Assembly (NCBI RefSeq): GCF_028867935.1
Contig: NZ_JAPQNS010000003.1
Location: 439,857 to 503,856 of the forward strand
Length of the DNA stretch: 64,000 nucleotides
Reading direction: 5' to 3'
From: Flavobacterium sp. SUN052
Lineage (GTDB): Bacteria; Bacteroidota; Bacteroidia; Flavobacteriales; Flavobacteriaceae
Every line of letters begins with the position of its first letter. The first letter of the stretch is position 1. Position numbers and translations under genes: made by a program. The notes beneath the pieces are model-generated. The model was not told the DNA's origin. It worked only from the letters and a program-made list of their open reading frames with translations, and made no database searches. This document shows, piece by piece, positions 42,041 through 52,323 of this stretch.

Positions 42041-43744
42041 TTAGTATCCCGTATTTTGCGGAAAGACCGATTTTCCGTCAGTTCCTTTGGCGCTTCTGTC
42101 GATCTGCGTTTGCGGAATAGGACGAACAACGTGGAAATCTTTGATGTTGACAGCTGCCTGTGGGTTGTATTTCTTCACCCGGTCAACCAGAAGGCCCCAG
42201 CGCTTCAGGTCTACCCAGCGAGTTTGTTCACCTGCCAGTTCACGGGCGCGCTCTTCAATAATTAACTCAAAGTTCATGTCTTTGGCAGCAATTAGCATTG
42301 CATCTTTTTTACCAGGCCAACCAGCACGGAAACGAACGGCATTTATAGCTGTAACGGCATCGGCTACGTTGTTAGATTGCAGTGAAGCCTCAGCCAGCAT
42401 CAGGTAAACCTCAGCTAGTCGGAACACAAAGTAATCTCGGCTACCGGGTTCGTAGGTTAGATCAGGCCGTTTTGTGTCGAAGAATTTAATTAAAGTTGGG
42501 AACAACGCTTCGCTATAAGCACTTGGTACCAGCACCTGATATTTCTTGGCGGCACGCTGAGCTTTTGTCCACTCCACACCAGGAATGAAAATGGCAGTAT
42601 CGCCAGCAGCAAAGGACACTTTAGACTTCGAATCGTCAAACGAAGCCGCGTTCAGGTTAGTACCAGGGTTATTGCTAAGCCAGGTATCCCGGAACGTTTT
42701 CTTGTAGCGAGAGTCGTTGGTACGTTCGGCGAAAACTGTGTTCAGCAGATAAGAAGTTGGACGTAAACGCTTAAACGGACGACCGTAGAACACATCCCTC
42801 TTCATGCCCGGCTGAACGTCATACTGCATACCGAACAGCAAGTGCAGGTTATTGCCACCGTTTGCGGCTGCCGTATTATTTGTCAGGTTAGACAGAGGAT
42901 CTGATGTGTACTGTACGGCAAAAACGATCTCACTGTTTACCTGATTGTTCTCGTCAAACACGCTAGCAAAATCGTCGAGCAGTTTAAAGCCATACGCTGT
43001 TGTTACGGTTTTACAAAGCGCAGCGGCCTTGGTAAAATCATCAGCGGCTTTAGATGACGAATACGCTTTCGCCAGATACACCTTAGCCAACAATGTTTCG
43101 GCGGCTGGTTTTGTGGCACGTCCATACTCAGCCGACTGTGCTTTAGCTTCCAGATCAACAATAGACTCGTTCAGGTCCTTAATAATTGCCGCATAAATTT
43201 CAGCTTCCGAAGCCCGCTTTGTATCCTTTGTTGGAACTAGCGTTTCGGTTAGCCGCAAATCGACGCTACCCCACTGCATCAACAGCAGGTAGTAATAGTG
43301 GGCGCGCAAAAACTTGGCCTCAGCTACACGAATTTTCTTTATTGCGTCTGTAATCCCAGTGGCTGCCGGGGCACGCTCAATGATAGCGTTACAGGTATTG
43401 ACGCCCTTATACAATTCGTCCCAGGTATTGCCTAGATAGTCAACGGTCGGGTTTAACTGGCCATCGTAGAAGTGGAATCCTTTGTAGCCACCATCGGCCC
43501 CAGTTGCATAGATGTCCGTGCCGTACTCGGTCAAGGTAAGGCCCTGTTGAGTTCCGTAATAATAACGGAGCGTTGAATAGGCCGCCTTAACTGCATCCTG
43601 GAAGCCCTTTGGGGTGTTGATGTAATCATTACCTATCCCCGAAATGACCGTTTCATCTAGGACATCCTTACACGATTGGCTTAGCAACAACATGGCCGCT
43701 ATGCCGGTAATTCGTATTGAGTTTTTTATACTATTGATTTTCAT
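42041..43744 (-). CDS. susD: SusD/RagB-family outer-membrane lipoprotein
   Basis: 567 residues. Lipoprotein signal (MLLLSQSC) then the SusD helical fold: LDETVISGIGNDYINTPKGF, helices with TPR-like content (AEAKFLRAHYYYLLLMQWG), and the C-terminal SusD domain with FRLAEVYLMLAEASL, ERARELAGEQTRWVDLKRWG. SusD proteins cap the SusC channel and bind the substrate. The name is used in the family sense only; no substrate is implied. It follows susC by 44 bases. Confidence 0.92.
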   Translation of the reverse strand: MKINSIKNSIRITGIAAMLLLSQSCKDVLDETVISGIGNDYINTPKGFQDAVKAAYSTLRYYYGTQQGLTLTEYGTDIYATGADGGYKGFHFYDGQLNPTVDYLGNTWDELYKGVNTCNAIIERAPAATGITDAIKKIRVAEAKFLRAHYYYLLLMQWGSVDLRLTETLVPTKDTKRASEAEIYAAIIKDLNESIVDLEAKAQSAEYGRATKPAAETLLAKVYLAKAYSSSKAADDFTKAAALCKTVTTAYGFKLLDDFASVFDENNQVNSEIVFAVQYTSDPLSNLTNNTAAANGGNNLHLLFGMQYDVQPGMKRDVFYGRPFKRLRPTSYLLNTVFAERTNDSRYKKTFRDTWLSNNPGTNLNAASFDDSKSKVSFAAGDTAIFIPGVEWTKAQRAAKKYQVLVPSAYSEALFPTLIKFFDTKRPDLTYEPGSRDYFVFRLAEVYLMLAEASLQSNNVADAVTAINAVRFRAGWPGKKDAMLIAAKDMNFELIIEERARELAGEQTRWVDLKRWGLLVDRVKKYNPQAAVNIKDFHVVRPIPQTQIDRSAKGTDGKSVFPQNTGY

Positions 43745-43788
43745 TGATTTAATGGCTTAAAACGTGTCTTGTCAACTTCGTTTTATGA

Positions 43789-46700
43789 TTAGAATCGGAC
43801 GTTCAGACCGAAAGTGGTAACCGACGTGGCTGGTACAACACCAGTTTCACTCAGGGCTAAGCCCGTTGTTTCAGGGTCGATACCGTTATACTTGCTCCGG
43901 TATTTCGACCAGATGAACGGCTGCTGAATGCTCGAATACAACCGCAACGACTCTATACCTAGTTTTCTGGCGACAGCTGGGCTGAAGCTATAACCAAAGT
44001 TGATGTTCCGAAGCTTCACAAAGGTTCCGTCGAAATAGGAGATAGTTGAGTTGTAAACTGGGAATTCCTGGTTGCTCTTAGGCCGTGGGAATTCGTTGGT
44101 TGGGTTGTTCGGCGTCCAGTAATCTACCTTGATTTGCTCATACCGTCCGGCCAGCGCGTTCCGATTTCGGTGGAAATCGCTGCGAATCAAGTTGCCAAAG
44201 CGACCAAAGAAGAAGAACGACAGGTCGAATCCTTTGTAAGATAAACGGTTGGTAATACCAGCGCTGAACTTAGGTACGTCAGAGCCAATAATGACTCGGT
44301 CGTCGGCATTGATTTTACCATCACCATTCGTATCCTGAATTTTGATCTGACCAGCTTCGCTGGCAAACGATTTTGCTACATCAGCTTCAGAAGTTTGCCA
44401 GATACCCACCTTCTTATAATCAAACACGGTACTCAGCGGGCGACCAATGAACCAGCCGTTGCCCACATCATCAATTTTACCATTGTAAAGCGACACAATA
44501 GCCTCGGTGTTCTTCATAAACTGAAAGTCGGTCGACCATTTGAAGCCAGAAGACGAGTTAACGTTATAGGTCGTGAAGCCAAGCTCTATACCCCGGTTAC
44601 GAGTTTCACCAACGTTCCGCGTCACTGAGTTAAAGCCGGTAGAACCTGGAAGCTGATCGGCTAAGAGCAGGGCTGTGGTGTTGGTCTGATACAATTCGAG
44701 TGAGCCTTGCAAACGACCACGCCAGAAGCTAAAGTCAAGACCGAAGTTAGTGGTTGCTGATGTCTCCCAGCGCAAATCAGGGTTGCCTATGGTGTTAGGA
44801 CGATAGCCAAAAGCTGCGGAGTTACCCCAAGCATAAGCGGTCCGGGTAAGAAGTCCTTGGGTTTGGTAAGGAGTCACGGCCTGATTACCTACCGAGCCAT
44901 ATCCAGCCCGAACTTTCAACAGGTCGATCCAGCCCACAGTCTTCAGGAAAGGCTCATTGTTGACGTTCCAGCCAAGGGCAATGCCTGGGAAGTTACCATA
45001 CTTGGTGTTTTCACCGAACCGGCTCGACCCGTCGCGACGAAGGGTGGCTGTTAACAGATACTTGTCGTTGAAATCGTAGTTAACCCGCGCCATGTACGAA
45101 TTGATCGTCCACTGCACTAATTCACTGGCGGTAGCTTGTACCGAACTGGCAGCACCCAGGTTGTAAAATTGCTGAGTTTCTGATGGAATGCCTTGGACGT
45201 CAGTACGATAACGTTCGAAATTGTCCCGCTGGATGGAGTGGAGCAGGGTCACGTTCAGGTTATGCTTACCATTGAACGATTTCGTGTAGTTCACGATGTT
45301 TTCCAGCGTCCAGTTAAAGCCGAAGCGGTTTTCGTTCCAGGCTTGTGGATCACCCCCTTTCCGGGCGTTGGTTTGTGCACCAATAAATACGCCCCGGCGC
45401 GCCAACGTAAAGTCTGGCCCGAAGTTAACCCGGTATTTGAGGCCTTCTATGATGTTTGCTTCAGCATAGACGCTATTGAACATACGGTATTTTTTGGTAT
45501 TATCTACCATAGCACCCGGTGCAATTTCGGCCAGCGGATTGGTTAGCAACGCGTCATTGGTAGGTGAGAAAATCATATTCCCATTGTCATCGAACGGAGC
45601 TGCCAGCGGGTTTTGCTGAATCGTGAACTGGTACGGGTTGAGGCCTTCACCATTCCGAAGGCTATACATCATATAGGACGAGAGCCCTACTTTCAGAACC
45701 TTATTGATTTGGTGGTCGATATTCGCCCGTACGGAATACCGGGTAAAATCCAGTCCATCCGAAATGCCCTTATCCTTAAAGTATCCAGCTGAGATGTAAA
45801 ATTGGGTCCGGTCATTTCCCCCCTGAACGCCAATGGAGTGATTTTGTATAAATCCATTCTTGAGAATCAGGTCCTGCCAATCAGTGTTGGTTCCGTTGGC
45901 AATTCCTTTTGCTACAGCTGGATCACCGCCTAAAACGGCAACTTTCGCATCGGCTGCGGCATCGGCCACGCCCGTTGGCACTGGGTTACCAGCTGCATCT
46001 TTGTACCCACCCGTTGCCCGGTAAGATTCCCGAACGAATTCGGCAAACTCTGAACCACTGAATAATTCCAGTTTGTCCAATGGCTTCGATACACCGGCAT
46101 AGGAGTCATACGTTACGGTCGTTTTTCCTTTTTGACCACCTCGCTTGGTGGTAATCAGTACAACCCCGTTCGCACCCCTCGCTCCATAGATGGCTGTGGC
46201 TGTCGCATCTTTCAGCACTTCCATTGAAGCCACATCGTTTGGGTTCATGTCTTCGTAACCTGCTGAAAGGGGAATCCCGTCGACTACGTACAGCGGATCG
46301 TTGCTGGCGCTGAACGACCGACGACCCCGGATACGAATAGTAGGTACAGAACCGGGCTTCGAACCCGTTTGTGTTACGTCGACCCCAGCTACCCGCCCCT
46401 GAAGCGCTTGGCCAAGGTTTGTGATTGGCATTTCCTGTATTTCCTTGGCACCTACCGATGCAATAGCTCCTGTCAGTTGGCTTTTCTTTTGCGTACCGTA
46501 ACCAACAACTACCACTTCATTCAGTGTGCGGTCATCAACTTTTAGCTGTACATTGATATCTGACCGGTTACCAAGAACCACTTCAGAACCAATAAAACCA
46601 ACAGATGAAAAGACGAGTGTGACGTCGCCATCGGGAACAGATAGTTTCCAGCGGCCTTCGGCATCAGTTGTGGTACCACGAGTTGTGCCTTTTACGGCTA

Positions 46701-46902
46701 CATTGACGCCGGGTAAGGGCGAGTTATCATCGGACGAGGTAACTCGACCCGATACATTGCGTTCCAGACGATCTGGCTTTTCGGCTGTAACTCCTGGTGA
46801 GGAGAAATGACTAGCAGCCCAGGTTGGACTACCAGCCAGCAACGACAACAAGCAAGCAGTCGTTAGCCAGTGAGTGTTAATAGGGGTAAACAGTTGTTTC
46901 AT
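43789..46902 (-). CDS. susC: SusC/RagA-family TonB-dependent receptor
   Basis: 1037 residues. Signal peptide, then a carboxypeptidase-regulatory-like domain (VSGRVTSSDDNSPLPGVNV), the SusC linker LNEVVVVGYGTQKKSQLTGA, the plug (RIRGRRSFSASNDPLYVVDG; ATAIYGARGANGVVLITTK) and a beta-barrel ending in an aromatic C-terminus (TFGLNVRF). It imports a ligand captured by SusD using TonB energy. No glycoside hydrolase or sensor gene is adjacent, so the substrate cannot be inferred. It diverges from the ABC transporter genes across a 221-base gap that has no TAnnTTTG match on either strand. Confidence 0.95.
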   Translation of the reverse strand: MKQLFTPINTHWLTTACLLSLLAGSPTWAASHFSSPGVTAEKPDRLERNVSGRVTSSDDNSPLPGVNVAVKGTTRGTTTDAEGRWKLSVPDGDVTLVFSSVGFIGSEVVLGNRSDINVQLKVDDRTLNEVVVVGYGTQKKSQLTGAIASVGAKEIQEMPITNLGQALQGRVAGVDVTQTGSKPGSVPTIRIRGRRSFSASNDPLYVVDGIPLSAGYEDMNPNDVASMEVLKDATATAIYGARGANGVVLITTKRGGQKGKTTVTYDSYAGVSKPLDKLELFSGSEFAEFVRESYRATGGYKDAAGNPVPTGVADAAADAKVAVLGGDPAVAKGIANGTNTDWQDLILKNGFIQNHSIGVQGGNDRTQFYISAGYFKDKGISDGLDFTRYSVRANIDHQINKVLKVGLSSYMMYSLRNGEGLNPYQFTIQQNPLAAPFDDNGNMIFSPTNDALLTNPLAEIAPGAMVDNTKKYRMFNSVYAEANIIEGLKYRVNFGPDFTLARRGVFIGAQTNARKGGDPQAWNENRFGFNWTLENIVNYTKSFNGKHNLNVTLLHSIQRDNFERYRTDVQGIPSETQQFYNLGAASSVQATASELVQWTINSYMARVNYDFNDKYLLTATLRRDGSSRFGENTKYGNFPGIALGWNVNNEPFLKTVGWIDLLKVRAGYGSVGNQAVTPYQTQGLLTRTAYAWGNSAAFGYRPNTIGNPDLRWETSATTNFGLDFSFWRGRLQGSLELYQTNTTALLLADQLPGSTGFNSVTRNVGETRNRGIELGFTTYNVNSSSGFKWSTDFQFMKNTEAIVSLYNGKIDDVGNGWFIGRPLSTVFDYKKVGIWQTSEADVAKSFASEAGQIKIQDTNGDGKINADDRVIIGSDVPKFSAGITNRLSYKGFDLSFFFFGRFGNLIRSDFHRNRNALAGRYEQIKVDYWTPNNPTNEFPRPKSNQEFPVYNSTISYFDGTFVKLRNINFGYSFSPAVARKLGIESLRLYSSIQQPFIWSKYRSKYNGIDPETTGLALSETGVVPATSVTTFGLNVRF

Positions 46903-47123
46903 AGGGATTTGTAGAAAATCGAATTGTACTTTACAACTAAAAAAAATGCGTTTTCCTGTAAAGAGCGCTTTCCCAATGATCTACTGCCTTGGTATTTTAT
47001 TTAAGAGATCCTTAATAATGCACTGTTTTTTACCGTTTAAAGTCCTTTTATACCATTGAGCCATTTTCCTTTTTTATACACTCTCCACTTTCATATCATT
47101 GAGTATTTACAGAACAACACCCT

Positions 47124-48008
47124 ATGCAACTGACTATTCAAAACCTCTCTAAAACCTACGCTAATGGTGTAAAAGCCTTGGATAATGTCTCACTCACTAT
47201 TCCAACAGGTATGTATGGCCTGTTGGGACAAAATGGTGCAGGGAAATCAACGCTGATGCGTACGCTGGCCACGTTACAGGATGCCGACAGTGGGTCTGCT
47301 CACCTTGGTGATCTGGATGTGCTAGCGAACAAAGAAGTGGTTCGGCGAATGCTTGGCTACTTGCCTCAGGAGTTCGGCGTCTATCCAAAAGTGTCGTCTA
47401 CCGACCTGCTCGATCATTTTGCCATTCTGAAAGGCATTACTAATAGTCGTGAACGCAGTCAACTGGTAGAGGCCCTGCTCCACCGGGTGAATCTCTACGA
47501 ACATCGCAAAAAGGCCGTTAGTAGCTATTCGGGTGGTATGAAACAACGTTTTGGCATTGCTCAGGCCTTAATTGGCGATCCCAAACTAATTATCGTAGAT
47601 GAACCCACAGCGGGCCTTGATCCGGGCGAACGCAACCGCTTTTATAATTTACTATCGGAGATCGGCGAGAATGTGATTGTCATTCTGTCTACCCACATTG
47701 TACAGGACGTGATGGAGCTCTGCAACAACATGGCTATTATTCACCAGGGGCAGGTTTTGTATAGCGGCTCTCCGCAAACAGCCGTCAAATCGCTGGACGG
47801 AAAAATCTGGGCAAAATCGATCAGCAAGGCCGACTTGCCTACTTATCAACAAACGCACACCGTGATCTCGAACAAATTGGTGGCCGGTAAACCCCTAATT
47901 CATGTGTTGAGCGATGTTGAACCCGGTGATGGATTTGAGCGTGGTATCCCCGATCTGGAAGACGTGTTCTTTTCAACGATAAGCACCGATACGAGAGCAC
48001 ATGTTTAG
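47124..48008 (+). CDS. ABC transporter ATP-binding protein
   Basis: 294 residues. Walker A GQNGAGKST, ABC signature YSGGMKQRFGIAQAL, Walker B LIIVDEPTAGLDPGE and the switch His (LSTHIVQDV) are complete. The C-terminal 70 residues are a DrrA/CcmA-like extension. It overlaps the next gene, a permease-peptidase fusion, by eight bases and probably forms its motor. Export or membrane remodelling seems more likely than import, because no binding protein is nearby (inference). Confidence 0.92.
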   Translation: MQLTIQNLSKTYANGVKALDNVSLTIPTGMYGLLGQNGAGKSTLMRTLATLQDADSGSAHLGDLDVLANKEVVRRMLGYLPQEFGVYPKVSSTDLLDHFAILKGITNSRERSQLVEALLHRVNLYEHRKKAVSSYSGGMKQRFGIAQALIGDPKLIIVDEPTAGLDPGERNRFYNLLSEIGENVIVILSTHIVQDVMELCNNMAIIHQGQVLYSGSPQTAVKSLDGKIWAKSISKADLPTYQQTHTVISNKLVAGKPLIHVLSDVEPGDGFERGIPDLEDVFFSTISTDTRAHV

Positions 48009-51000
48009 GCACATATTCACCTTCGAACTCCGCTATTGGCTCCGCCAGCCGATGGTGTGGGTGTTCATGCTGGTCAACATTCTGATGTTTACCTGGGCCA
48101 CTGCCTCCGACGATTTGACAATTGGCGGTTCGTTTGGAAACATCTTCAAAAACGCGCCTTACGTTATTCAAAATCAGTTTGGTGTCTGGAGCATTTTTGC
48201 CCTGCTGATGACCACGGCCTTTGTGCAGAGCGCAGCTACCCGTGACTTTAGCTACAAAACAAGTCAGATTGTCTTCTCGTCTCCTATTCGTAAGCTTGAT
48301 TACCTGGGTGGGCGATTCTTCGGATCGTTTGTTGTCTCACTGATTCCTTTTCTAGGTATTTCGCTGGGCATTCTGTTGGGGCAACTTGTTGGAACCGTAA
48401 CCGGCGCGACGGATGCCGAACGCTACGGCCCCATTGTGTGGTCGGCGCACGTGAACAGTTTTCTGACCTTTGCTGCGCCGAATACGCTGGTATCCGGTGC
48501 GTTTATTTTTATGTTGGCCGTGTTGACACGCTCGGCTATCACAGCATTCATTGGAGCCATCGTGCTGTTAGTGGCCCAATTGATTGCCGGTAATTTTTTG
48601 AGCGACGTAGAATACGAACACCTCGCTGTTTACTTCGATGCACTGGGATTTGGGCCGTTTCAGCTGATTACCAAGTACTGGACGGTGAGCGACAAAAACA
48701 CCTTGTCGGTGGGGCTCAATAATCCGCAGATGCTGCTGAACCGGTTTATCTGGATTGGCGTCGGTGGGGTATTTCTGGCGATAGCCTACTTCCGGTTCTC
48801 TTTTGAGGAAAAAGGTCAGGTTGTCAAGAAGAAAAAGAAACGGGATACCCTTCCCGAGGATGCTGCCGGAAAAGCTGTTTTTGCCCCACTTCGGGCCTTG
48901 CCAACCGTAACGCAGCATAGTGGTTACGGCGTGCAGTGGGCACAAATGATCCGCATATTCAGAACCGATTTCATTGGCACCATTAAAGGTACAGCGTTTA
49001 TCGTGATTCTGTTTGCGGGCCTTATGAACATGGGCTTCTCGTTGCAATATGCCGGAAAATGGTACGGACTCAGTTCGTATCCCGTTACCTACCAAGTTAT
49101 TAGCCTAATCCACGGTACCATTGGTCTGTTTCTCTTTGCCATTATCATTTTCTATTCTGGAGCCCTGATCTGGAAAGAACGTGATGCCGATCTCGATCAG
49201 ATTTATGACTCTATGCCCCACCGGAACTGGTCGGTTTTTGTGGGTAAAATGCTGGCAATGACGGGAATTGTAGCCATCGTATTACTGCTTTGTATGCTGG
49301 CGGGCCTCCTAACGCAGGTGCTGATGGGCTACACAAAATTTGATCTGCGACAGTATGTGATTGAGTTTTTCGTGATCGACTTGCTCCGGTTCCTGCCCAT
49401 TATTGTGCTGTCGATGTTGGTGCATACACTGGTCAACAACAAGTACGTTGCGTTTTTTGGGGTAGTGGCCATCCTAATCACCAACGCGTATATATGGACT
49501 CCGCTCGACGTACAAAGTAATTTGGTTCAGTTCAATGCCTCGCCCGAACATACCTATTCCGACATGAACGGCTATGGCCCATACGTAACCACGTTTGCCT
49601 GGTTTCGGGGCTACTGGTTGCTTTGGACCGCCATGCTGGCGATGGTTGCCATTCTGTTCTGGGTTCGGGGAAAAGACACCGCCTGGAGTAATCGGTTCCA
49701 ATCGGCACGGACGGGCCTAGTAGGCTCAAATCGATTAATTGTAGGTGGGTTAGCGGTGGCTCTACTGGCCGTTGGCGGGTGGATTTTTTATAACACGCAG
49801 GTACAGAATACGTACACTACTAGCAAAGCGTATGAGAAGATACAGGTGGCCTACGAACAGTTGTACAAGCGCTATAAAACCTCTCCGCAGCCCCGCATCA
49901 CTGATGTTAGATATGATATAGCGGTGTACCCCGAAGAGCGCAACTTAACCGTCAATGGCAATCTGCAACTGGTAAATCGAAGTAGCTTCCCTATTGATTC
50001 GCTGTTTATTTCATTGCCTAACCGTCTTGATTATACGTTAACTATCGACCGCTCAAAGCAGGTATTAAATGACGATAAACACCGGTTTCTGATTTATAAA
50101 CTCAGCCCTGCCCTGGCATCCGGCGATTCGATGCGGATGCGCTTTACGACGAAGCACATTAGTCAGGGTTTCGAGAATGAGGTACAGTTTACGAAAGAGA
50201 TAAACGAAAACGGCTCATTTTTCAATAATTACGACATTGCTCCGCAAATTGGATATCAGGACCAAGGCGAATTGTCGGATAAAAACGACCGGAAAAAATA
50301 CGGCTTACCCGAGCGTGCCCGAATGCCTGCTCTTACGCGTAACTGCACGGATAAGTGCATGAATACGTACATCAGCAACAACTCAGATTGGGTAATGGTA
50401 GAGACCACAATCAGCACCTCGCCTGATCAGTTAGCTGTGGCTCCCGGCTCTTTGTTGAAAGAATGGAGACAGACCGATGCCGAAGGAAGGCCCCGTAGGT
50501 ATTTTCATTACAAACTCGACCATCCGTCACTGAATTTCTATTCGTTTATTTCGGCCAAATATGAGGTAAACCGGAGCAAATGGAATGGCATTGATGTAGA
50601 AGTTTATTACGACAAACAGCACCCATATAACGTGCAGAATATGTCGGAGTCGATTAAAAAGTCGCTGGCCTATTACACCGAGAATTTTGGTCCCTATGGC
50701 CATAAGCAGGCCCGGATTATCGAGTTTCCACGGTATGCCAGTTTTGCACAGGCTTTCCCCGGCACCATGCCTTACTCAGAATCGATCGGGTTTATTGCCA
50801 AAATCGATCCTAAGGAAGATATTGATATGGTGAAATACGTGGTGGCTCACGAAATGGGCCATCAATGGTGGGCACACCAGGTAGTGGGTGCCGAAATGCA
50901 GGGCGCTACCCTTCTTTCAGAGACTCTAGCGCAGTACTCAGCGCTGATGGTGATGGAACAAGCGTACGGTCGTGACCGGATGAAACGCTTTCTGGGTTAC

Positions 51001-51630
51001 GAAATGGACCGCTATTTGGGCGCTCGTGGGTCTGAATTGCAAAAAGAGGTGCCGCTCGAAAAGGTCGAGAATCAGGGTTATGTGCATTACCAAAAGGGTA
51101 GTTTAGTGATGTATTACCTCAAAGAGATGATTGGCCAGAAGGCAGTTAACACGGCCCTTCGTGATCTGGTGCAGAATTACGCGTATCGTAAGCCACCGTA
51201 TCCGAACTCATACGCACTCGTTGATCGTCTGAAGGCTAACACACCTGATTCGCTTCAGTATTTGATTACGGACCTGTTCGAGCAGATGACCATTTTTAAC
51301 AATCGGGCTACTGCGGCCAACGCCAAAAAGCTGAAAAATGGTCAGTATGAAGTTACGGTAGCCGTTCAGGCCGAAAAATACCGCGCTGATGAACTAGGTC
51401 ATGAGACGCCGACCAACCTCAACGACTGGATCGATGTGGGTGTGTATGGTAAGCCCGACGATGGTAAAAAGCAGGGCAAACTCTTGGCTATCCGGCGTGA
51501 GCGAATTCGTAAAAAAGATAGCACCTATACCTTCGTGGTCAAAGATGAACCGTATGAAGCAGGCATTGACCCCATCAGCTTTTTGGTTGATCGGGTGCCG
51601 GGCGATAATCTGAAACGGGTGGGGATGTAA
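48001..51630 (+). CDS. ABC-2 type permease fused to an M1-family metallopeptidase
   Basis: 1209 residues. Residues 1-270 form a first ABC-2-like half (about six helices), 310-600 a second half with six helices, and about 640-1200 an M1 aminopeptidase-type ectodomain. The zinc motif is HEMGHQWW with His950, Glu951 and His954, and Glu974 in LLSETLAQYSAL as third ligand. PGTMPYSESIGFIAKI precedes it, near the place of the GXMEN exopeptidase loop, which is not a clear match. The peptidase would face the periplasm. I recall this fusion from other Bacteroidota; the substrate is unknown. Confidence 0.88.
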   Translation: MFRHIFTFELRYWLRQPMVWVFMLVNILMFTWATASDDLTIGGSFGNIFKNAPYVIQNQFGVWSIFALLMTTAFVQSAATRDFSYKTSQIVFSSPIRKLDYLGGRFFGSFVVSLIPFLGISLGILLGQLVGTVTGATDAERYGPIVWSAHVNSFLTFAAPNTLVSGAFIFMLAVLTRSAITAFIGAIVLLVAQLIAGNFLSDVEYEHLAVYFDALGFGPFQLITKYWTVSDKNTLSVGLNNPQMLLNRFIWIGVGGVFLAIAYFRFSFEEKGQVVKKKKKRDTLPEDAAGKAVFAPLRALPTVTQHSGYGVQWAQMIRIFRTDFIGTIKGTAFIVILFAGLMNMGFSLQYAGKWYGLSSYPVTYQVISLIHGTIGLFLFAIIIFYSGALIWKERDADLDQIYDSMPHRNWSVFVGKMLAMTGIVAIVLLLCMLAGLLTQVLMGYTKFDLRQYVIEFFVIDLLRFLPIIVLSMLVHTLVNNKYVAFFGVVAILITNAYIWTPLDVQSNLVQFNASPEHTYSDMNGYGPYVTTFAWFRGYWLLWTAMLAMVAILFWVRGKDTAWSNRFQSARTGLVGSNRLIVGGLAVALLAVGGWIFYNTQVQNTYTTSKAYEKIQVAYEQLYKRYKTSPQPRITDVRYDIAVYPEERNLTVNGNLQLVNRSSFPIDSLFISLPNRLDYTLTIDRSKQVLNDDKHRFLIYKLSPALASGDSMRMRFTTKHISQGFENEVQFTKEINENGSFFNNYDIAPQIGYQDQGELSDKNDRKKYGLPERARMPALTRNCTDKCMNTYISNNSDWVMVETTISTSPDQLAVAPGSLLKEWRQTDAEGRPRRYFHYKLDHPSLNFYSFISAKYEVNRSKWNGIDVEVYYDKQHPYNVQNMSESIKKSLAYYTENFGPYGHKQARIIEFPRYASFAQAFPGTMPYSESIGFIAKIDPKEDIDMVKYVVAHEMGHQWWAHQVVGAEMQGATLLSETLAQYSALMVMEQAYGRDRMKRFLGYEMDRYLGARGSELQKEVPLEKVENQGYVHYQKGSLVMYYLKEMIGQKAVNTALRDLVQNYAYRKPPYPNSYALVDRLKANTPDSLQYLITDLFEQMTIFNNRATAANAKKLKNGQYEVTVAVQAEKYRADELGHETPTNLNDWIDVGVYGKPDDGKKQGKLLAIRRERIRKKDSTYTFVVKDEPYEAGIDPISFLVDRVPGDNLKRVGM

Positions 51631-51715
51631 GCCGTCTGAGTCGTATCTTCGCGGCTCGTTAAACAAATTAAAGGCAATACGCCAACCTCTACCGGCGTTA
51701 TCGGTTTACTTGAGT

Positions 51716-52228
51716 ATGGAAGCATTACGTCAGATTGCTAATATTAGTGGCTACGGTGGCCTATATCGGATCCTGAAGCCAAGCCGTGCAGGTGTTATCG
51801 TTGAATCGCTCGACGATAAAAAAGAAAAGACCATGATGGGGCCAACGGCACGCGTCTCGGTGTTGAACGATATTTCCATGTACGTCGATACGCCCGATCA
51901 GTCGGTGGCACTTGGCGAGGTGTTAAAGGCAGTTGCTGATAAATTTGGCGATGATCTGCCCGTAACCCCCAAAAGCAGTGACGCCGAACTTGGTAATTTT
52001 ATGGGCGAGGTGCTTCCTGATTACGACCGGGAGCGCGTCAGAGTATCAGATATTAAGAAATTGGTCAGTTGGTATAGCATTCTACGCCAACATGTCCCCG
52101 AAGTGTTTGAGGCTCCAGCGGTTGCGGAAGAAGAGCAACTGGTTGCCGAAACAAACTCGACTGACGACGAAAAGGGAGCCGATGCTCCAGAAGCAAACGC
52201 TTCGGAAACCGAAACGACGGCTCAATAG
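51716..52228 (+). CDS. DUF5606-like protein, conserved in Bacteroidota
   Basis: 170 residues from ATG 51716 (a TTG at 51710 is in frame, less likely). The N-terminal 130 residues are compact: LRQIANISGYGGLYRILKPS, VSVLNDISMYVD, and DIKKLVSWYSILRQHVPEVF. The tail is Glu/Ala/Thr-rich low complexity. I associate the core with DUF5606, function unknown. TATCTTCG at 51644-51651 is a one-mismatch promoter -7 element. Confidence 0.7.
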   Translation: MEALRQIANISGYGGLYRILKPSRAGVIVESLDDKKEKTMMGPTARVSVLNDISMYVDTPDQSVALGEVLKAVADKFGDDLPVTPKSSDAELGNFMGEVLPDYDRERVRVSDIKKLVSWYSILRQHVPEVFEAPAVAEEEQLVAETNSTDDEKGADAPEANASETETTAQ

Positions 52229-52273
52229 CCCGTTCATCGTCAGTCAATTGGTCTCCATTTTTCAGTGAGAACG

Positions 52274-52312
52274 AAAAAGCCGCGAAATGCCTTTGGCTCG
52301 CGGCTTTTTTTT
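52274..52312 (+). terminator. Terminator after the DUF5606-like gene
   Basis: AAAAAGCCGCG and CGCGGCTTTTTT pair over a 14-base loop, with a T tail that runs into the next promoter motif. Confidence 0.85.
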
Positions 52313-52319
52313 AGTTTTG
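52312..52319 (+). promoter_or_regulatory. Candidate -7 element fused to the terminator tail, before the RDD gene
   Basis: TAGTTTTG fits TAnnTTTG and ends four bases before the ATG at 52324. If active, the transcript would be leaderless. No -33 element is recognisable, since that position is the hairpin. Confidence 0.3.
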
Positions 52320-52323
52320 TTCT

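Noticed and set aside
42041..46902. Complete polysaccharide utilisation locus
   Set aside because: Only SusC and SusD are present; no glycoside hydrolase, lyase or hybrid sensor lies beside them, so a glycan role cannot be claimed.
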